The notes under the pieces are model-generated. The model ran no database searches, was not told where the DNA came from, and worked only from the letters and a program-made list of their open reading frames with translations. Positions 1-10,110 of a DNA stretch of 64,000 nucleotides are shown piece after piece. The DNA lies in NCBI GenBank assembly GCA_028386065.3, contig JAKUCV010007752.1, positions 37,666-101,665 on the forward strand, in the 5' to 3' direction. The stretch is from Turnera subulata. Its lineage: Eukaryota > Streptophyta > Magnoliopsida > Malpighiales > Passifloraceae. The first letter of the stretch is position 1. Every line of letters starts with the position of its first letter. Made by a program: the position numbers and the translations under genes.

Positions 1-1
1 T

Positions 2-778
2 TGTGTCTTCTCAAAGTTTGATTTAAAAGCTGGATTCTGGCAATTGGGAATTGACCCAAAAGATCGATACAAGACGGCATTCTGCATTCCAGATGCCCAA
101 TACCAACGGACGGTTATGCCGTTTGGTTTAAAGGTAGCACCATCCATTTTCCAGAAGTCCATGGTCAAAATATTTCAGCCCATCCTTCACAGTGCTCTGA
201 TCTACAGAGATGATATTCTGCTTTTTTCAAAGACAAAGGAGGACCATCTCCTTCTCCTCTCGAAATTCAACAAGATTGTTCAAGATTATGGCATTATGCT
301 TTCTGAAAAGAAAAGCATTATTGGCCAGGAAGAAATTAATTTCTTAGGCAGGCACTTCAAGAATGGTTATTATCAACCTGGATCCCACATCGCGCAAGAA
401 TTGCTCAACTTTCCAGATGATAACCTGACACAAAAGCAGATTCAACAATTTTTGGACACCGTAAATTATGTCCGTGACTTTATCCCTAAAGTTACACGCT
501 ACACCAGCCAACTTTCCAAGATGCTCAAGAAGAATGCCCCACCTTGGGGACCGGAGCAAACAACAGCTGTCAAGGAACTAAAGAAGATAGCCTAGGACCC
601 CCCTACACTAAAGATTCCATCTAATGGCACCAGAATTCTCCAGACAGACGCAAGTGATGAGTACTGGGGAGCAGTACTCCTGGAAGAGATTGATGGGAAA
701 AGACACTACTGTGGCCATGCAAGTGGCAACTTTTCCAACGCAGAACTCCATTACCATTCTACCCACAAGGAACTCCTT
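2..778 (+). pseudogene. Endogenous pararetrovirus pol, copy A, 5' part (RT and RNase H start)
   Basis: Reverse transcriptase of a caulimovirid integrated in the plant genome. The window opens inside the gene, and the frame runs from base 2. Visible are the FDLKAGFWQ and MPFGLK blocks, the polymerase box at about 210-225 (YRDD where copy B has YIDD), and the FLGRHF and QIQQFL blocks of the RT connection. The frame is stopped by TAG at 593-595, where copy B has a sense codon. The RNase H start (QTDAS, then HYCGHASGNFS) continues in frame after that stop. The gene is cut at 778 by insertion of the gypsy element Gy1 and resumes at 8859. The RT most resembles the badnavirus/tungrovirus side of Caulimoviridae (from memory of the family). 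The copy is clearly inactive. Confidence 0.88.
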
Positions 779-1104
779 TGTAACAGCCCGGGTAAAATTT
801 TTGATTTCTACCGGGACTGTAAAATCTTTTTACCGTCATTTACTGTTGAATTAATCTTGGGTAATTAATTCAAGGTAAATCGAGCGTCGTTTTTCGAAAC
901 CTAGAGTTTTCCCGCCCTCGTGATTTTTCCGTGGATTTTTCGGACCTAAGTTGGTATTTTTCGGGTCCCGGAATTCTCAGAAAAATCACACCGGAAAATA
1001 ACTAAGGGGATATCAGTTATTTTCTGATTCGGACCGGACTCTCTTCAATAATGCAGACAAGCTGCATTATTGATGAATCACAGGTGGCACAGTAAATTAC
1101 GTTC

Positions 1105-1110
1105 TATAAA
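1105..1110 (+). promoter_or_regulatory. TATA box of Gy1 left LTR
   Basis: The sequence TTCTATAAAAAA lies directly before the purine tract and is conserved in the right LTR (6363-6368). Its place between an AT/GC-balanced U3 and a purine-rich leader fits a pol II core promoter, with transcription starting about 30 bases downstream inside the purine tract. Confidence 0.6.
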
Positions 1111-1393
1111 AAAAAAGCAGAGGAAGAAGGAGAGGAAGAAGAGAATAGTAAAAAAAAAAGAGAAAAGGAGAGGAAAAAGAAAAAAAAGAGAGGAAAAAAA
1201 AAGAAAAGAGAGAAAAATAAAAGAAAAAAAAGAAGAAAAAAAAACAAACACAAAACTAAAAAAAAAGAATGGAAGAAAAAAAAAGAAAGAACTGAAAATC
1301 AAAAAAAAGAGAAGCAAAATCAGAAAAAATAGAAAAGAAAAAGAAAGAAAATAGGAAAAAAAAAAGAAGGAAAAGGAAAAAAGGAAGAAAATC
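1107..1393 (+). repeat. Polypurine tract of about 290 bp in the LTR
   Basis: The plus strand is almost pure A and G, with only scattered T and C, in irregular GAAAAA, AGGAAG and AGAGG units. The same tract occurs in the right LTR at about 6365-6655 with many small length differences. It would be the start of the element's transcript, downstream of the TATA box. The lysine/arginine-rich ORF across it is a composition artefact. Confidence 0.85.
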
Positions 1394-2708
1394 GGAAAAT
1401 GGGGTGAATAGTCCGTCACCTTCAACCACCTCGGTACTGTTTACCAGGAGGCGTTCTGCGCCGCCTCTCGACGCACCGACGCAGCCAACGCCATCGCCGT
1501 GTCATGGCGACCTCGATGCCGTCGCCTCCTTCCGTCCCCGCTGCGAGACGCGCCGCCAGGAGCCGTTGACCCGTCGGCAGAACCCGCGGATCTCCTTCTC
1601 CGCGCCGCTGACGACGACACCGGCGACGCCGCGCCTCTTCTCCGCCGCCCTCGCGCCGCTCCAAGCCGCCCGATGCCGCTGCTGTGCTCGCCTTCCTTCC
1701 TCCTGCCTCGATCCGTGTCGCCGCCGCTGCAACCCAAGGTGAGCAGACCGACCCGTGTTCGACCCGGATGCCTGTGGTCGGGTTGCGACCTGGGTTGGGC
1801 TGTGGATGTGTGTTGGGCTGGATCTGGGCGTGGGCCTGTGCTTCGGGCCTGCTGCCTTGGTCTGGGCCAGCACTATTCATCGCCCAGTCCGTTTAATTTA
1901 AAAAAAACAATATATATATATATTTATTATTTCATAATCTGGTATATAATTTTGGAAAAAAAATTATATATTTACTTTAAGAAAATTATAGTCAATTTAA
2001 TTCTGGTATTTTTAGGAAAATATAAATATATATACTTTGATAAATAATTAAGTTATGTTTTGGAAAACTATTACTAACTGGAAAAAAATATATACCATGG
2101 AAATATTTTCTGGAAAATTTATATAAATGTTATTTTTCCAGGGAAATTATGGTTGAGGAATATATATATATATATATATGTACTTTGTAAATTAAGGGTA
2201 ATTATAATTTTGGGTTGGAAAATATTATTATATATAGAAAAAGAAAAATACTGTATATAATTTCTGGAAGTTATAAATAGGTTATTATTTTTCTGGAAAA
2301 ATTATGGAGATTATAATTTTGGAAGAATTATAATTATTTTATAAAATTATTTTGAAAATAGTTTTAATTAAAGTATGGTACCGAAATTATATTCGGAAAT
2401 ACGTACGGTATTATATTTTCGGTAAAAGATGATAATAAAAGATATGTAACCGGGATGGGTTAAATTCGCAATATTGGCATCATATCATACCGATTATGTG
2501 CATTTATGTGAGTGTATATTGTTTTGTGGTATAGGTTCGGATATCAGGCAGTTTCCCGAGGAGCCGGCGTCGGACCGGACATTGTCTCCGGAGTTGAGTA
2601 ATTGGCCAAGGTGAGGATGGATTTCCTTCAATATGTGCCTGTGTTACTCGCTTATTTTGTTTTGTGGATTATTGCATTGTTGAGTATTGTGTTCGTTGTG
2701 GTTTGTGT

Positions 2709-3100
2709 CGGGATGTTAATCCCATGGTCTTGATTGTTGTCGGGATGTTTATCCCATGTTGGTTTTTGGGATGTTTATCTCCGTGTTGATTTTCCGTGTC
2801 TTTTGGAACAAGTATAATGGATTAATTAATAATTTGTGATAAGGATGTCGATCCTTGATTTGAATAGGGATGTATATCCCGGTATTTTGGTTAGGGATGT
2901 TGATCCCTGTGATTTGATTTTGACGACGATAATATAATTGTCACGTGATAGGTAGTGGTACGACTCGATGGTTTAAGACTGTTTCGTGGTGGCCGTGACC
3001 TGGGTTACTCTGATAAGCATGTCAATGCTTGGGATGTCTATCCCGTGATTATTTTTGGAATGTCTATCCCTGGGTTCGTATTTTTGGGATGTTGATCCCT
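2709..3100 (+). repeat. Array of short interrupted palindromes (GGGATGNNNATCCC)
   Basis: About nine copies of a 14-bp dyad, GGGAT-GNNN-ATCCC, occur at about 2710, 2742, 2766, 2843, 2865, 2893, 3031, 3055 and 3085. The variable centre is TTA, TTT, TAT, TTG, TCT or TCG. The array recurs in the right LTR at about 7890-8285, with the same order and independent point changes. Confidence 0.8.
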
Positions 3101-3682
3101 GGGTTCTTTGGAATTGGTCTGGCACCCAGAATAAGTTGATAACCAGGTCTGATCGCTAGCTTATCCGTGACGGGGCCCGAAAAAAAAATAAAATTGGAAA
3201 TTGGTTTTATTTGAGTCTTTTTGGTCATGGACCGGTTTTGGGTCGAGTCTTTAGGTTTGGCTATTGTGCCTGTTTTGACTTGAGTAATTATAGTTGCATA
3301 TTGATTGTCTTTCCTTCGTCGGTGAGCACTTCGGACTCACCCCTCACCTGCGGGCTTTCATCCTGTAGGATGAGTTATTTGTGGTACAGGTTTGGTGCAT
3401 TCCAGACAGGCTAGGGCGTTATCCCTTGGACAGGGCTTGGATCCATAGTTTGCATCAGCGTCGCATACAGTGTTTGTGAGTTATTAAAGTCTTCTGCTGT
3501 GCATTGTTTTTTCTATTATTGGGCCATTGCGCCGGTTGAGTTATTGTTGTTGTTTTTATGTTGGGCTGTTGAGCCCGGATATCTATTGTATACACTGTAT
3601 GCTGAGCTTCGTTGGGTTGGGTTGTTACAGTTCCGGCACGTGTTTACTGTGTACGGTAAATACGGGTCGGGGCGTTTCATTT

Positions 3683-3694
3683 TGGTAGCGGAGC
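3683..3694 (+). other. Gy1 primer-binding site (variant tRNA-iMet type)
   Basis: TGGTAGCGGAGC lies 3 bases after the end of the left LTR. The canonical plant initiator-Met site is TGGTATCAGAGC. This one differs at two positions, one of which can still pair as G:U. Confidence 0.75.
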
Positions 3695-3794
3695 GGGCGT
3701 TAGGTCTTGTTGGGCAGTCTTTGTATGTTTGTTGTCCTTGTTGGATAAGTTCGCTCTATTTGTTTATTATTTTATGTCATTTAGTTAGTGCATT

Positions 3795-3818
3795 ATGGAT
3801 CCATTCAAGGGACGCTAG
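3795..3818 (+). pseudogene. gag stub of Gy1 (8 codons including stop)
   Basis: ATGGATCCATTC.. then a TAG. The ATGGATCC context after TTAT matches the gag start of Gy2 at 37784. The following bases jump straight to the sequence that in Gy2 lies after gag (about 39212), so the whole gag has been lost by deletion while the downstream antisense cassette was kept. Confidence 0.6.
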
Positions 3819-3950
3819 CTGTCGCAGAACATACACATAAGAGGTAATGATGCCATAAGTAAGCGGAAATACAAATATTATTAATATTGCTAATATTGAT
3901 ATTACAAAGAGAAATATTACATTGATATTTTATAAAAAGGGAAAATACAT

Positions 3951-4633
3951 TTATCGCCTTGGAACGACGTTGACCCTGAAGCTGGTTGGGTCATTGTTGA
4001 TGTTGACTTGGATGCTGTCGCTCCACGAGAACCACATGCCGCCTCTGTTGTCCTGGCCTGGAAGCTCGAACCGGTTTGCTTGAGGGAACCGGAGTGGGAT
4101 GAGACCGTGATCGTCTTGAGGCTGCCACTGGGTCTCCGTTAGAAGAACCATGTTCGGTTTGTATTGGTTCTTCAGGTCTCTCAGAGTACGCGAGAACTCC
4201 TGGGAACGCCTTGCGACTCCTCTGCAGTTCCACACCAGCAGTCGGGCCTTTGGCCAAGTTACGGACAGACGAGTTACTCTGGGCATGCTCTGGGCCGTCA
4301 TCGAGAGCTGATAGTAGGTACCTTGCTCCAGGGTATGGCAAGTGGACTCTAGGTTGAACTTCTGTAGTCTTTCGGAGATGAAGAACATGATGGAGTTTGC
4401 CGATCCGTAGTAGGAGGTCCTCAGAGTGCCATAGTCTTCCAGGAAGAACGTCTCTTCCATTGGAGTGACGAAGAACCGCGATGAGTAGAGCTCGTCGACG
4501 AAGACCAGACGCGGCATCCTGCCGAGCTCGTTCGGTAGCTCTTCAGCACGCTCGTTGACCATGCTGTAGGCCAGCCGGTTTCTTCTACCTAGATGGCACC
4601 TTCGACGAAGAAGACTGATGAGGGAGCAGGCAT
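3951..4633 (-). pseudogene. Antisense ORF-B of Gy1: novel N-terminus plus truncated EEP/LINE-type endonuclease domain
   Basis: Read on the minus strand from the ATG at 4633 (MPAPSSVFFVEGA); a 1-base deletion near 4596 relative to the Gy2 copy breaks the frame. It is then open from about 4562 to the TAA at 3951. The first 125 or so residues match nothing I know. The C-terminal 95 or so resemble the start of a non-LTR retrotransposon endonuclease/exonuclease/phosphatase domain: LLVWNCRG (metal-site Asn), KPNMVLLTETQ (catalytic Glu), then RGGMWFSW. The rest of the EEP fold, with its catalytic His and Asp, is absent, so nuclease activity is not expected. A TATA box lies about 112 bp upstream. The homologous ORF at 39304-39986 has the same limits. 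Confidence 0.72.
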
Positions 4634-4744
4634 GTTGTGTTAAGACGTGTGGGTGTTTTGTTTTTCAGAGTTTTGTGGTTTTGGTTGCCTAAATGTTTTG
4701 TTGCTTTTAGATGTTTTGATGATTTACACCTCACTGCTTCGTTT

Positions 4745-4752
4745 CTTTTATA
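4745..4752 (-). promoter_or_regulatory. TATA box for antisense ORF-B (Gy1)
   Basis: The minus strand reads GAGTATAAAAGAAACG, about 112 bases upstream of the ORF-B ATG. In Gy2 a TATAAAAGG lies about 106 bases upstream of the matching ATG, and both are followed by A/C-rich leaders. Confidence 0.6.
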
Positions 4753-5450
4753 CTCTTAAGGGGAGCGTGGTTATTGTTTTTGATTTTCAAGATTTGCATT
4801 TTGAAAATTTTGCCGTTGCTTTCATTTATTGCCTTGTTACTTTACACGTTTTTCGGGCTACCAATGCCAGAGTTTTTCAGCCTTTTACCATCTCATGATT
4901 TTCTTTCGCTCTGGCTACTTTGTCCTTTCTTTTTATGGTTTTACTATATTTTCCTGCATTTTTTATCACATGCATTCGTGACCGTTGAGGCTAGACTGAT
5001 GGGACCACACCTCGAGTAGAGCGCATGTGCGACAAGCTTACAGTTGTTCGGACATTGTGGAGAGATACGAGGCCTTACAGACGTTTTTGGCTCATGCGGA
5101 ATTTGTGAACAAGTGGGTATCGTCTCTTTCGAGGGACACAGGACGTGCTCGTGATCATCACCTTGCGAGATAACGGACGTCTTTTCATGTGGGAACTGAC
5201 GTCACCGTTAGCTTCGTACGTTACGTTTCTCGGGATCGAGGAGGGTTACGATCGATCTAGAGCGCCGAGCATGAAACATGTTTTGTTTTAATTCCTTTTT
5301 GTTTTGATTTTGTTAAACGAGTTTTATTTTTGATTTCTTTATGTTTGATTTTATATTTTTATTGTTAAGTTTTATTTTACCTTGAGAAGTTTTAATTTTC
5401 CGTTTAAACAAGTTTTCGTAACATGAGAATTTTTGATTTAAAAAGGAAAC

Positions 5451-5465
5451 TTATTTTATTTATTC
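5451..5465 (-). terminator. Poly(A) signal region after ORF-A (Gy1)
   Basis: The minus strand reads TGAATAAATAAAATAA about 30 bases after the ORF-A stop. Gy2 has AATAAATAAA in the same place. This overlapping AATAAA cluster supports a self-contained antisense transcription unit. Confidence 0.5.
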
Positions 5466-5495
5466 ATAAGGTTTTACAACAGGAGAAGAAGTACT

Positions 5496-5873
5496 CTATG
5501 GAGCTACTTGCTTCTCTAGATCTTTTACAAGATTTTGAACATTTTTCATGTGAGGGAAGAGCTCCGCGCACGCCAGTTCGATCTGCAACACCGCCGAGCT
5601 GATCTTCTTCAGTGAGACGTTCAGCTGCGTCAGTGTCTGCTGCGGAGTGCTGCTTTCAGCTATTGCCTTGCCCTTCTTATCCTCAGCTTTCTTGGGAGCA
5701 CGTTTCTTTCACCGTCTGCTGGAGACGACCACGTGTTCCTTCAGGCCGATGATGTTTGTCTTGAACCGTTTCTTGGGAGGTTCTTCATCAGAACTTGTCG
5801 GGAAGGCAGTGCCGCCGATGTAGCTGTTGTTCTCGGAGTCTGAGGTTGTTCGAGATCGGAGTGGAGAGTCCAT
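5496..5873 (-). pseudogene. Antisense ORF-A of Gy1: basic NLS and coiled-coil protein
   Basis: Read on the minus strand from the ATG at 5873 (MDSPLRSRTTSDSE) to the TAG at 5496, with one in-frame TGA at 5709-5711. Features in order: an acidic/Ser-rich N-terminus; a core PPKKRFKTNIIGLKEH identical to the Gy2 copy, containing a monopartite NLS-like PPKKRFK; a Lys-rich linker; and a C-terminal amphipathic stretch (LTQLN..LKKISSAV..IELA.. ending LVKDLEKQV) that looks like a coiled coil. I do not recognise the family. The strong conservation with Gy2 points to a real protein. A TATA box lies 38-43 bases upstream. Confidence 0.7.
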
Positions 5874-5910
5874 GACTGTGTGTGAGTATGCCAGTTATGA
5901 GGTTTGGTTC

Positions 5911-5916
5911 TTATAG
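5911..5916 (-). promoter_or_regulatory. TATA box for antisense ORF-A (Gy1)
   Basis: The minus strand reads CCTCTATAAGAACC, 38 bases before the ORF-A ATG. Gy2 has CCTTATAAAAACC at the same distance from its ATG. This predicts a very short 5' leader. Confidence 0.55.
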
Positions 5917-6018
5917 AGGATGAGATGTCGCTTAAGGGTATAAGCGACATATCGCGTTGAGGTTGGACACCTGGCAGAGTGTGCCAAAAGCAAGACGGAA
6001 TTTCGGGGACGAAATTCT

Positions 6019-6035
6019 TTTTAAGGTGGGTAGAC
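6019..6035 (+). other. Polypurine-type end of Gy1 internal region
   Basis: TTTTAAGGTGGGTAGAC abuts the right LTR. It is preceded by GGGGACGAAATTC, a signature seen at the 3' end of Tekay-type gypsy elements. Confidence 0.6.
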
Positions 6036-8858
6036 TGTAACAGCCCGGGTAAAATTTTTGATTTTTACCGGGACTGTAAAAGTCTTTTTAGCGTGATTTA
6101 CTGTTGAATTAATCTTGGGTAATTAACTCAAGGTAAATCGAGCGTCGTTTTTCGAAACCGAGAGTTTTCCCGCGCTCGTGATTTTTCCGTGGATTTTTCG
6201 GACCTAAGTTGGTATTTTTCGGGTCCCAGAATTCTCAGAAAAATCACACCGGAAAATAACTAAGGGGGTATCAGTTATTTTCTGGTTTGGACCGGACTCG
6301 CTTCAATAATGCAGACAAGCTGCATTATTGATGAATCACATGTGGCACAGTAAATTACGTTCTATAAAAAGAAAGCAGAGGAAGAAGGAGAGGAAGAAGA
6401 GAAGAGGAAAAAAAAAATAGAAAAGGAGAGGAAAAAGAAAAAAAAGAGAGGAAAAAAAAAGAAAAGAGAGAAAAAGAAAAGAAAAAAAAAGAAAGAAAAA
6501 AAAACAAACACAGAACTAAAAAAAAAGAAAGGAAGAAAAAAAAAGAAAGAACTGAAAATCCAAAAAAAAAAAGAGAAGCAAAATGAGAAAAAATAGAAAA
6601 GAAAAAGAAAGAAAATAGGAAAAAAAGAAGGAAAAGGAAAAAAGGAAGAAAATCGGAAAATGGGGTGAACAGTCAGTCACCTTCAACCACCTCGGTACTG
6701 TTCACCAGGAGGCGTTTTGCGCCGCCTCTCGACGCACCGACGCCGCCATCGCTATCGCCGTGTCATGGCGACCTTGACGCCGTCGCCTCCTTCCGTCCCT
6801 GCTGCGAGACGCGCCGCCAGGAGCCGTTGACCCGTCGGCAGAACCCGCGGATTTCCTTCTCCGCGCCGCTGACGACGACACCGGCGACGCCGCACCTCTT
6901 CTCCGCCGCCCTCGCGCCGCTCCAAGCCGCCCGATGCCGCTGCTGTGCTCGCCTTCCTTCCTCCTGCCTCGATCCGTGTCGCCACCGCTGCAACCCAAGG
7001 TGAGCAGACCGACCCGCGTTCGACCCGAATGCCTGTGGTCGGGTTGCGACCTGGGTTGGGCTGTGGATGTGTGATGGGCTGGATCTGGGCGTGGGCCTGT
7101 GCTTCGGGCCTGCTGCCTTGGTCTGGGCCGGCACTATTCATGGCCCAGTCCGTTTAATTAAAAAAAACAATATATATATATTTATTATTTCATAATCTGG
7201 TTTATAATTTTCTACTTTGATAAATAATTAAATTATGTTTTGGAAAACTATTACTAATTGGAAAAAAATATATATACCATGGAAATATTTTCTCTAAAAT
7301 TTATATAAATGTTATTTTTCCTGAGAAATTATGGTTGAGGAATATATATATATATATATGTACTTTCTAAATTAAGGGTAATTATAATTTTTTGTTGGAA
7401 AATATTATTATATATAGAAAAAGATAAATACTGTATATAATTTCTGGAAATTATAAATAGGTTATTATTTTTCTGGAAAAATTATGGAGATTATAATTTT
7501 GGAAGAATTATAATTATTTTATGAAATTATTTTGAAAAGAGTTTTAATTAAAGTATGGTACCGAAATTATATTCGGAAATACGTACGGTATTATATTTTC
7601 GGTAAAAGATGATAATAAAAGATATGTAACCGGGATGGGTTAAATTCGCAATATTGGCATCATAGCATACCGATTATGTGCATTTATGTGAGTGTATATT
7701 GTTTTGTGGTATAGGTTCGGATATCGGGCAGTTTCCCGAGGAGCCGACGTTGGACCGGACATTGTCTCCGGAGTTGAGTAATTGGCCAAGGTGAGGATGG
7801 ATTTCCTTCAATATGTGCCTGTATTACTCGGTTATTTTGTTTTGTGGATTATTGCATTGTTGAGTATTGTGTTCGTTGTGGTTTGTGTCGGGATGTTAAT
7901 CCTATGGTCTTGATTGTTGTCGGGATGTTTATCCCATGTTGGTTTTTAGGATGTTTATCCCCGTGTTGATTTTCCGTGTCTTTTGGAATAAGTATAATGG
8001 ATTAATTAATAATTTAAGATATGGATGTCGATCCTTGATTTGGATAGGGATGTCTATCCTGGTATTTTGGTTACGGATGTTGATCCCTGTGATTTGATTT
8101 TGACGACGATAATATAATTGTCACGTGATAGGTAGTGGTACGACTCGATGGTTTAAGACTGTTTCGTGGTGGCCGTGACCTTGGTTACTCTGATAAGCAT
8201 GTCAATGTTTGGGATGTCTATCCCGTGATTATTTTTGGGATGTCTATCCCTGGGTTTGTATTTTTGGGATGTCGATCCCTGGGTTCTCTGGATTTGGTCT
8301 GGCACCCGGAATAAGTTGATAACCAGGTCTGATCGCTAGCTTATCCGTGACGGGGCCCGGAAAAAAATAAAATTGGATATTGGTTTTATTTGAGTCTTTT
8401 TGGTCATGGACCGGTTTTGGGTCGAGTCTTTAGGTTTGGTTGTTGTGCCTGTTTTGACTTGAGTAATTATAGTTGCATATTGATTGTCTTTCCTTCATCG
8501 GTGAGCACTACGGACTCACCCCTCACCTGCGGGCTTTCATCCCGTAGGATGAGTTATTTGTGGTACAGGTTTGGTGCATTCCAGACAGGCTGGGGCGTTA
8601 TCCCTTGGACAGGGCTTGGATTCATAGTTTGCATCAGTGTCGCATACAGTGTTTGTGAGATATTAAAGTCTTCTGCTGTGCATTGTTTTTACTATTATTG
8701 GGCCATTGGGCCGGTTGAGTTATTGTTGTTGTTTTTATGTTGGGCTGTTGATCCCGGATATCTACTGTATACACTGTATGCTGGGCTTCGTTGGTTTGGG
8801 TTGTTACAGTTCCGGCACGTATTTACTGTGTACGGTAGATACGGGTCGGGGTGTTTCA
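6036..8858 (+). repeat. Gy1 right (3') LTR, 2823 bp
   Basis: Near-identical to 779-3679, with the same TATA box, purine tract, GC block and palindrome array. It starts TGTAACAGCCC and ends GGGTGTTTCA, followed by TSD TCCTT. Point differences and indels from the left LTR are scattered, so the insertion is not very recent. Confidence 0.93.
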
Positions 8859-9108
8859 TCCTTGCAGTCAAATATGGAATCAAGAAGTTTGAATTTTATT
8901 TGGTAAATTTTCACTTTTATTGTGGAAATGGACAACTCATCTTTCCCAAAGATTCTTGACTTCAAAAATAAGAGAGTACCAGACAAACAACTCCTCCGAT
9001 GGAAACAGTGGTTTGACAAATATGACTTCTTAGTGAAGCATATAAAAGGAGACCACAACCTCATACCGGATATGCTCTCACGGCCAACACAAAAATTATC
9101 CATTCATT
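8859..9108 (+). pseudogene. Endogenous pararetrovirus pol, copy A, 3' part (RNase H end)
   Basis: This continues the RNase H reading interrupted at 778 (AVKYGIKKFEFYLVNF). A 1-base insertion relative to copy B near 8910 shifts the frame, which is then open again (SSFPKILDFKNKR to HNLIPDMLSRPTQK) until the TAG at 9108. It is homologous to 12249-12490 in copy B. Confidence 0.85.
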
Positions 9109-10110
9109 AGTTTGCCCTGTTAAGATCATCCCATTGGTCTTTATGGCTTCCTCCTCTTCCAATTTCATTGGAAAACACCAGAAAACCAAGCCTCCTAGTC
9201 AGATATGGCTACGAATCAAGAAACAATGCCCCCTGCCCTGGCTCAAAGAAGAAACTTGATGTTTTCATCATTCGACAATATGCCAGAAATGTCATGTTCC
9301 AGTTTCTGACTAATTTCCTGATGTACCAAGGAGCAGACTTCTCCAACACTTTTTCATCCCAGTTCTTTTCAGATCATCCGTTCAGACGAGTCAGCATTGT
9401 CCATATCCATAGCCTTTTTTATGATAAGCTTTGGTACAACTGGTGTTTGTTCACCACAAATTATGGCCTCGCAGCGTCTAAAAGCCTTAGACGTGTTTGA
9501 ACACTAAATGGATTTAGATGAACAAGGTTCAAATCAGTGGACACTCTTGCAATAGTTCGTCCCACTTCATCAGTGGAGAACCTGGCTCAAATCAGCTTTG
9601 GATGAAACAGAGGACCACCTTCGCCCACGGCCTGTGTGTTCTGTTCACAGTATTTTGACCTTATCAGGGTTATCCTCCAACGCCTCACCCAGTCATCACT
9701 CCATGGAAAAGGTACACTGCAGTAGAACCTCCTCAAGAACTATTAAAAGAGGCATGGCAATACCTCTGTGTCCTTAATGGTTACAATCCAGATTGGGATA
9801 AAAGGTCCAATACCACGGCTATGGTTCCCTTGTCACCAATTCCTCCAGATCCAACCAGATTCCAAGACTCACAAAATCCATATTCCCAAATCTCTTGTGC
9901 ATATGACAATGTCTTCTAGAATATTGAAGAAGATGACAACCAACTTCGCAGGGAAGAAGAAGAATTTGATGCGCTGAATAATGCACGTGATTTGAATGAG
10001 GATAGCTGTCTTGATCTTGATGATGTCATGCGTGACGATTGGCCAGACAGTCCATATGACTCAGATAAGAATTGCAATCTTAGCCCCAGCCACGAGCCAA
10101 TCAACAAATA
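9109..10110 (+). pseudogene. Pararetrovirus ORF downstream of pol, copy A (broken)
   Basis: Partly open frames follow pol: 9168-9500 (LDVFIIRQYARNVMFQFLTNFLMYQG) and, after frame changes, a segment with QWTLLQ-, EPPQELLKEAWQYL and a very acidic C-terminus rich in Glu and Asp, ending about 10110. The same series of blocks occurs in copy B (12560-13482), which shows that it is a viral unit and not host DNA. I cannot assign a function. Some Caulimoviridae do have an extra ORF 3' of pol. Confidence 0.5.

Larger units (their letters stand above)
779..3679 (+). repeat. Gy1 left (5') LTR, 2901 bp
   Basis: Direct repeat of 6036-8858. It starts TGTAACAGCCCGGG and ends GGGCGTTTCA. Regions in order: U3; a TATA box at 1105; a purine tract of about 290 bp; a GC-rich block (about 1404-1750) ending in a splice-donor-like CAAG|GTGAGC at 1739; an AT-rich stretch; an array of GGGATGNNNATCCC palindromes (about 2709-3100); and a U5 that runs into the primer-binding site. 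It is 78 bp longer than the right LTR, mainly through small indels in the AT-rich part. The GC-rich block has long ORFs in several frames that I regard as compositional. Confidence 0.93.
779..8858 (+). mobile_element. Gy1: non-autonomous Ty3/gypsy (Tekay-like) LTR retrotransposon with antisense genes
   Basis: This is a complete element of 8080 bp. It is bounded by TG..CA and flanked by a perfect 5-bp TSD, TCCTT (774-778 and 8859-8863), inside the RNase H of pararetrovirus copy A. The LTRs are 779-3679 and 6036-8858. The internal region of 2356 bp has a primer-binding site, an 8-codon gag stub and a polypurine end, but no protease, RT, RNase H or integrase. Its main content is two antisense ORFs (ORF-A 5873-5496, ORF-B 4633-3951). 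The TGTAAC start, the GGGGACGAAATT..TTTTAAGG stretch before the right LTR and the LTR length are typical of Tekay/Del chromoviruses. Mobilisation must have been in trans by an autonomous relative. Confidence 0.92.

Noticed and set aside
1070..1354. Lys/Arg-rich ORF of 94 codons (and its Phe/Ser-rich shadow)
   Set aside because: It is simply the purine tract of the Gy1 LTR read as codons. It is not kept as an ORF in the right LTR, where indels shift the frame.
1404..1880. Several overlapping GC-rich ORFs on both strands, repeated at 6665-7141
   Set aside because: They lie in the GC-rich LTR leader. Being open in five or so frames at once is a composition effect, and there is no domain.
3211..3840. 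Plus-strand ORFs at the LTR/internal junction (and 8390-8959)
   Set aside because: They cross the LTR end and the primer-binding site, or run into viral sequence at 8859; hydrophobic by chance.
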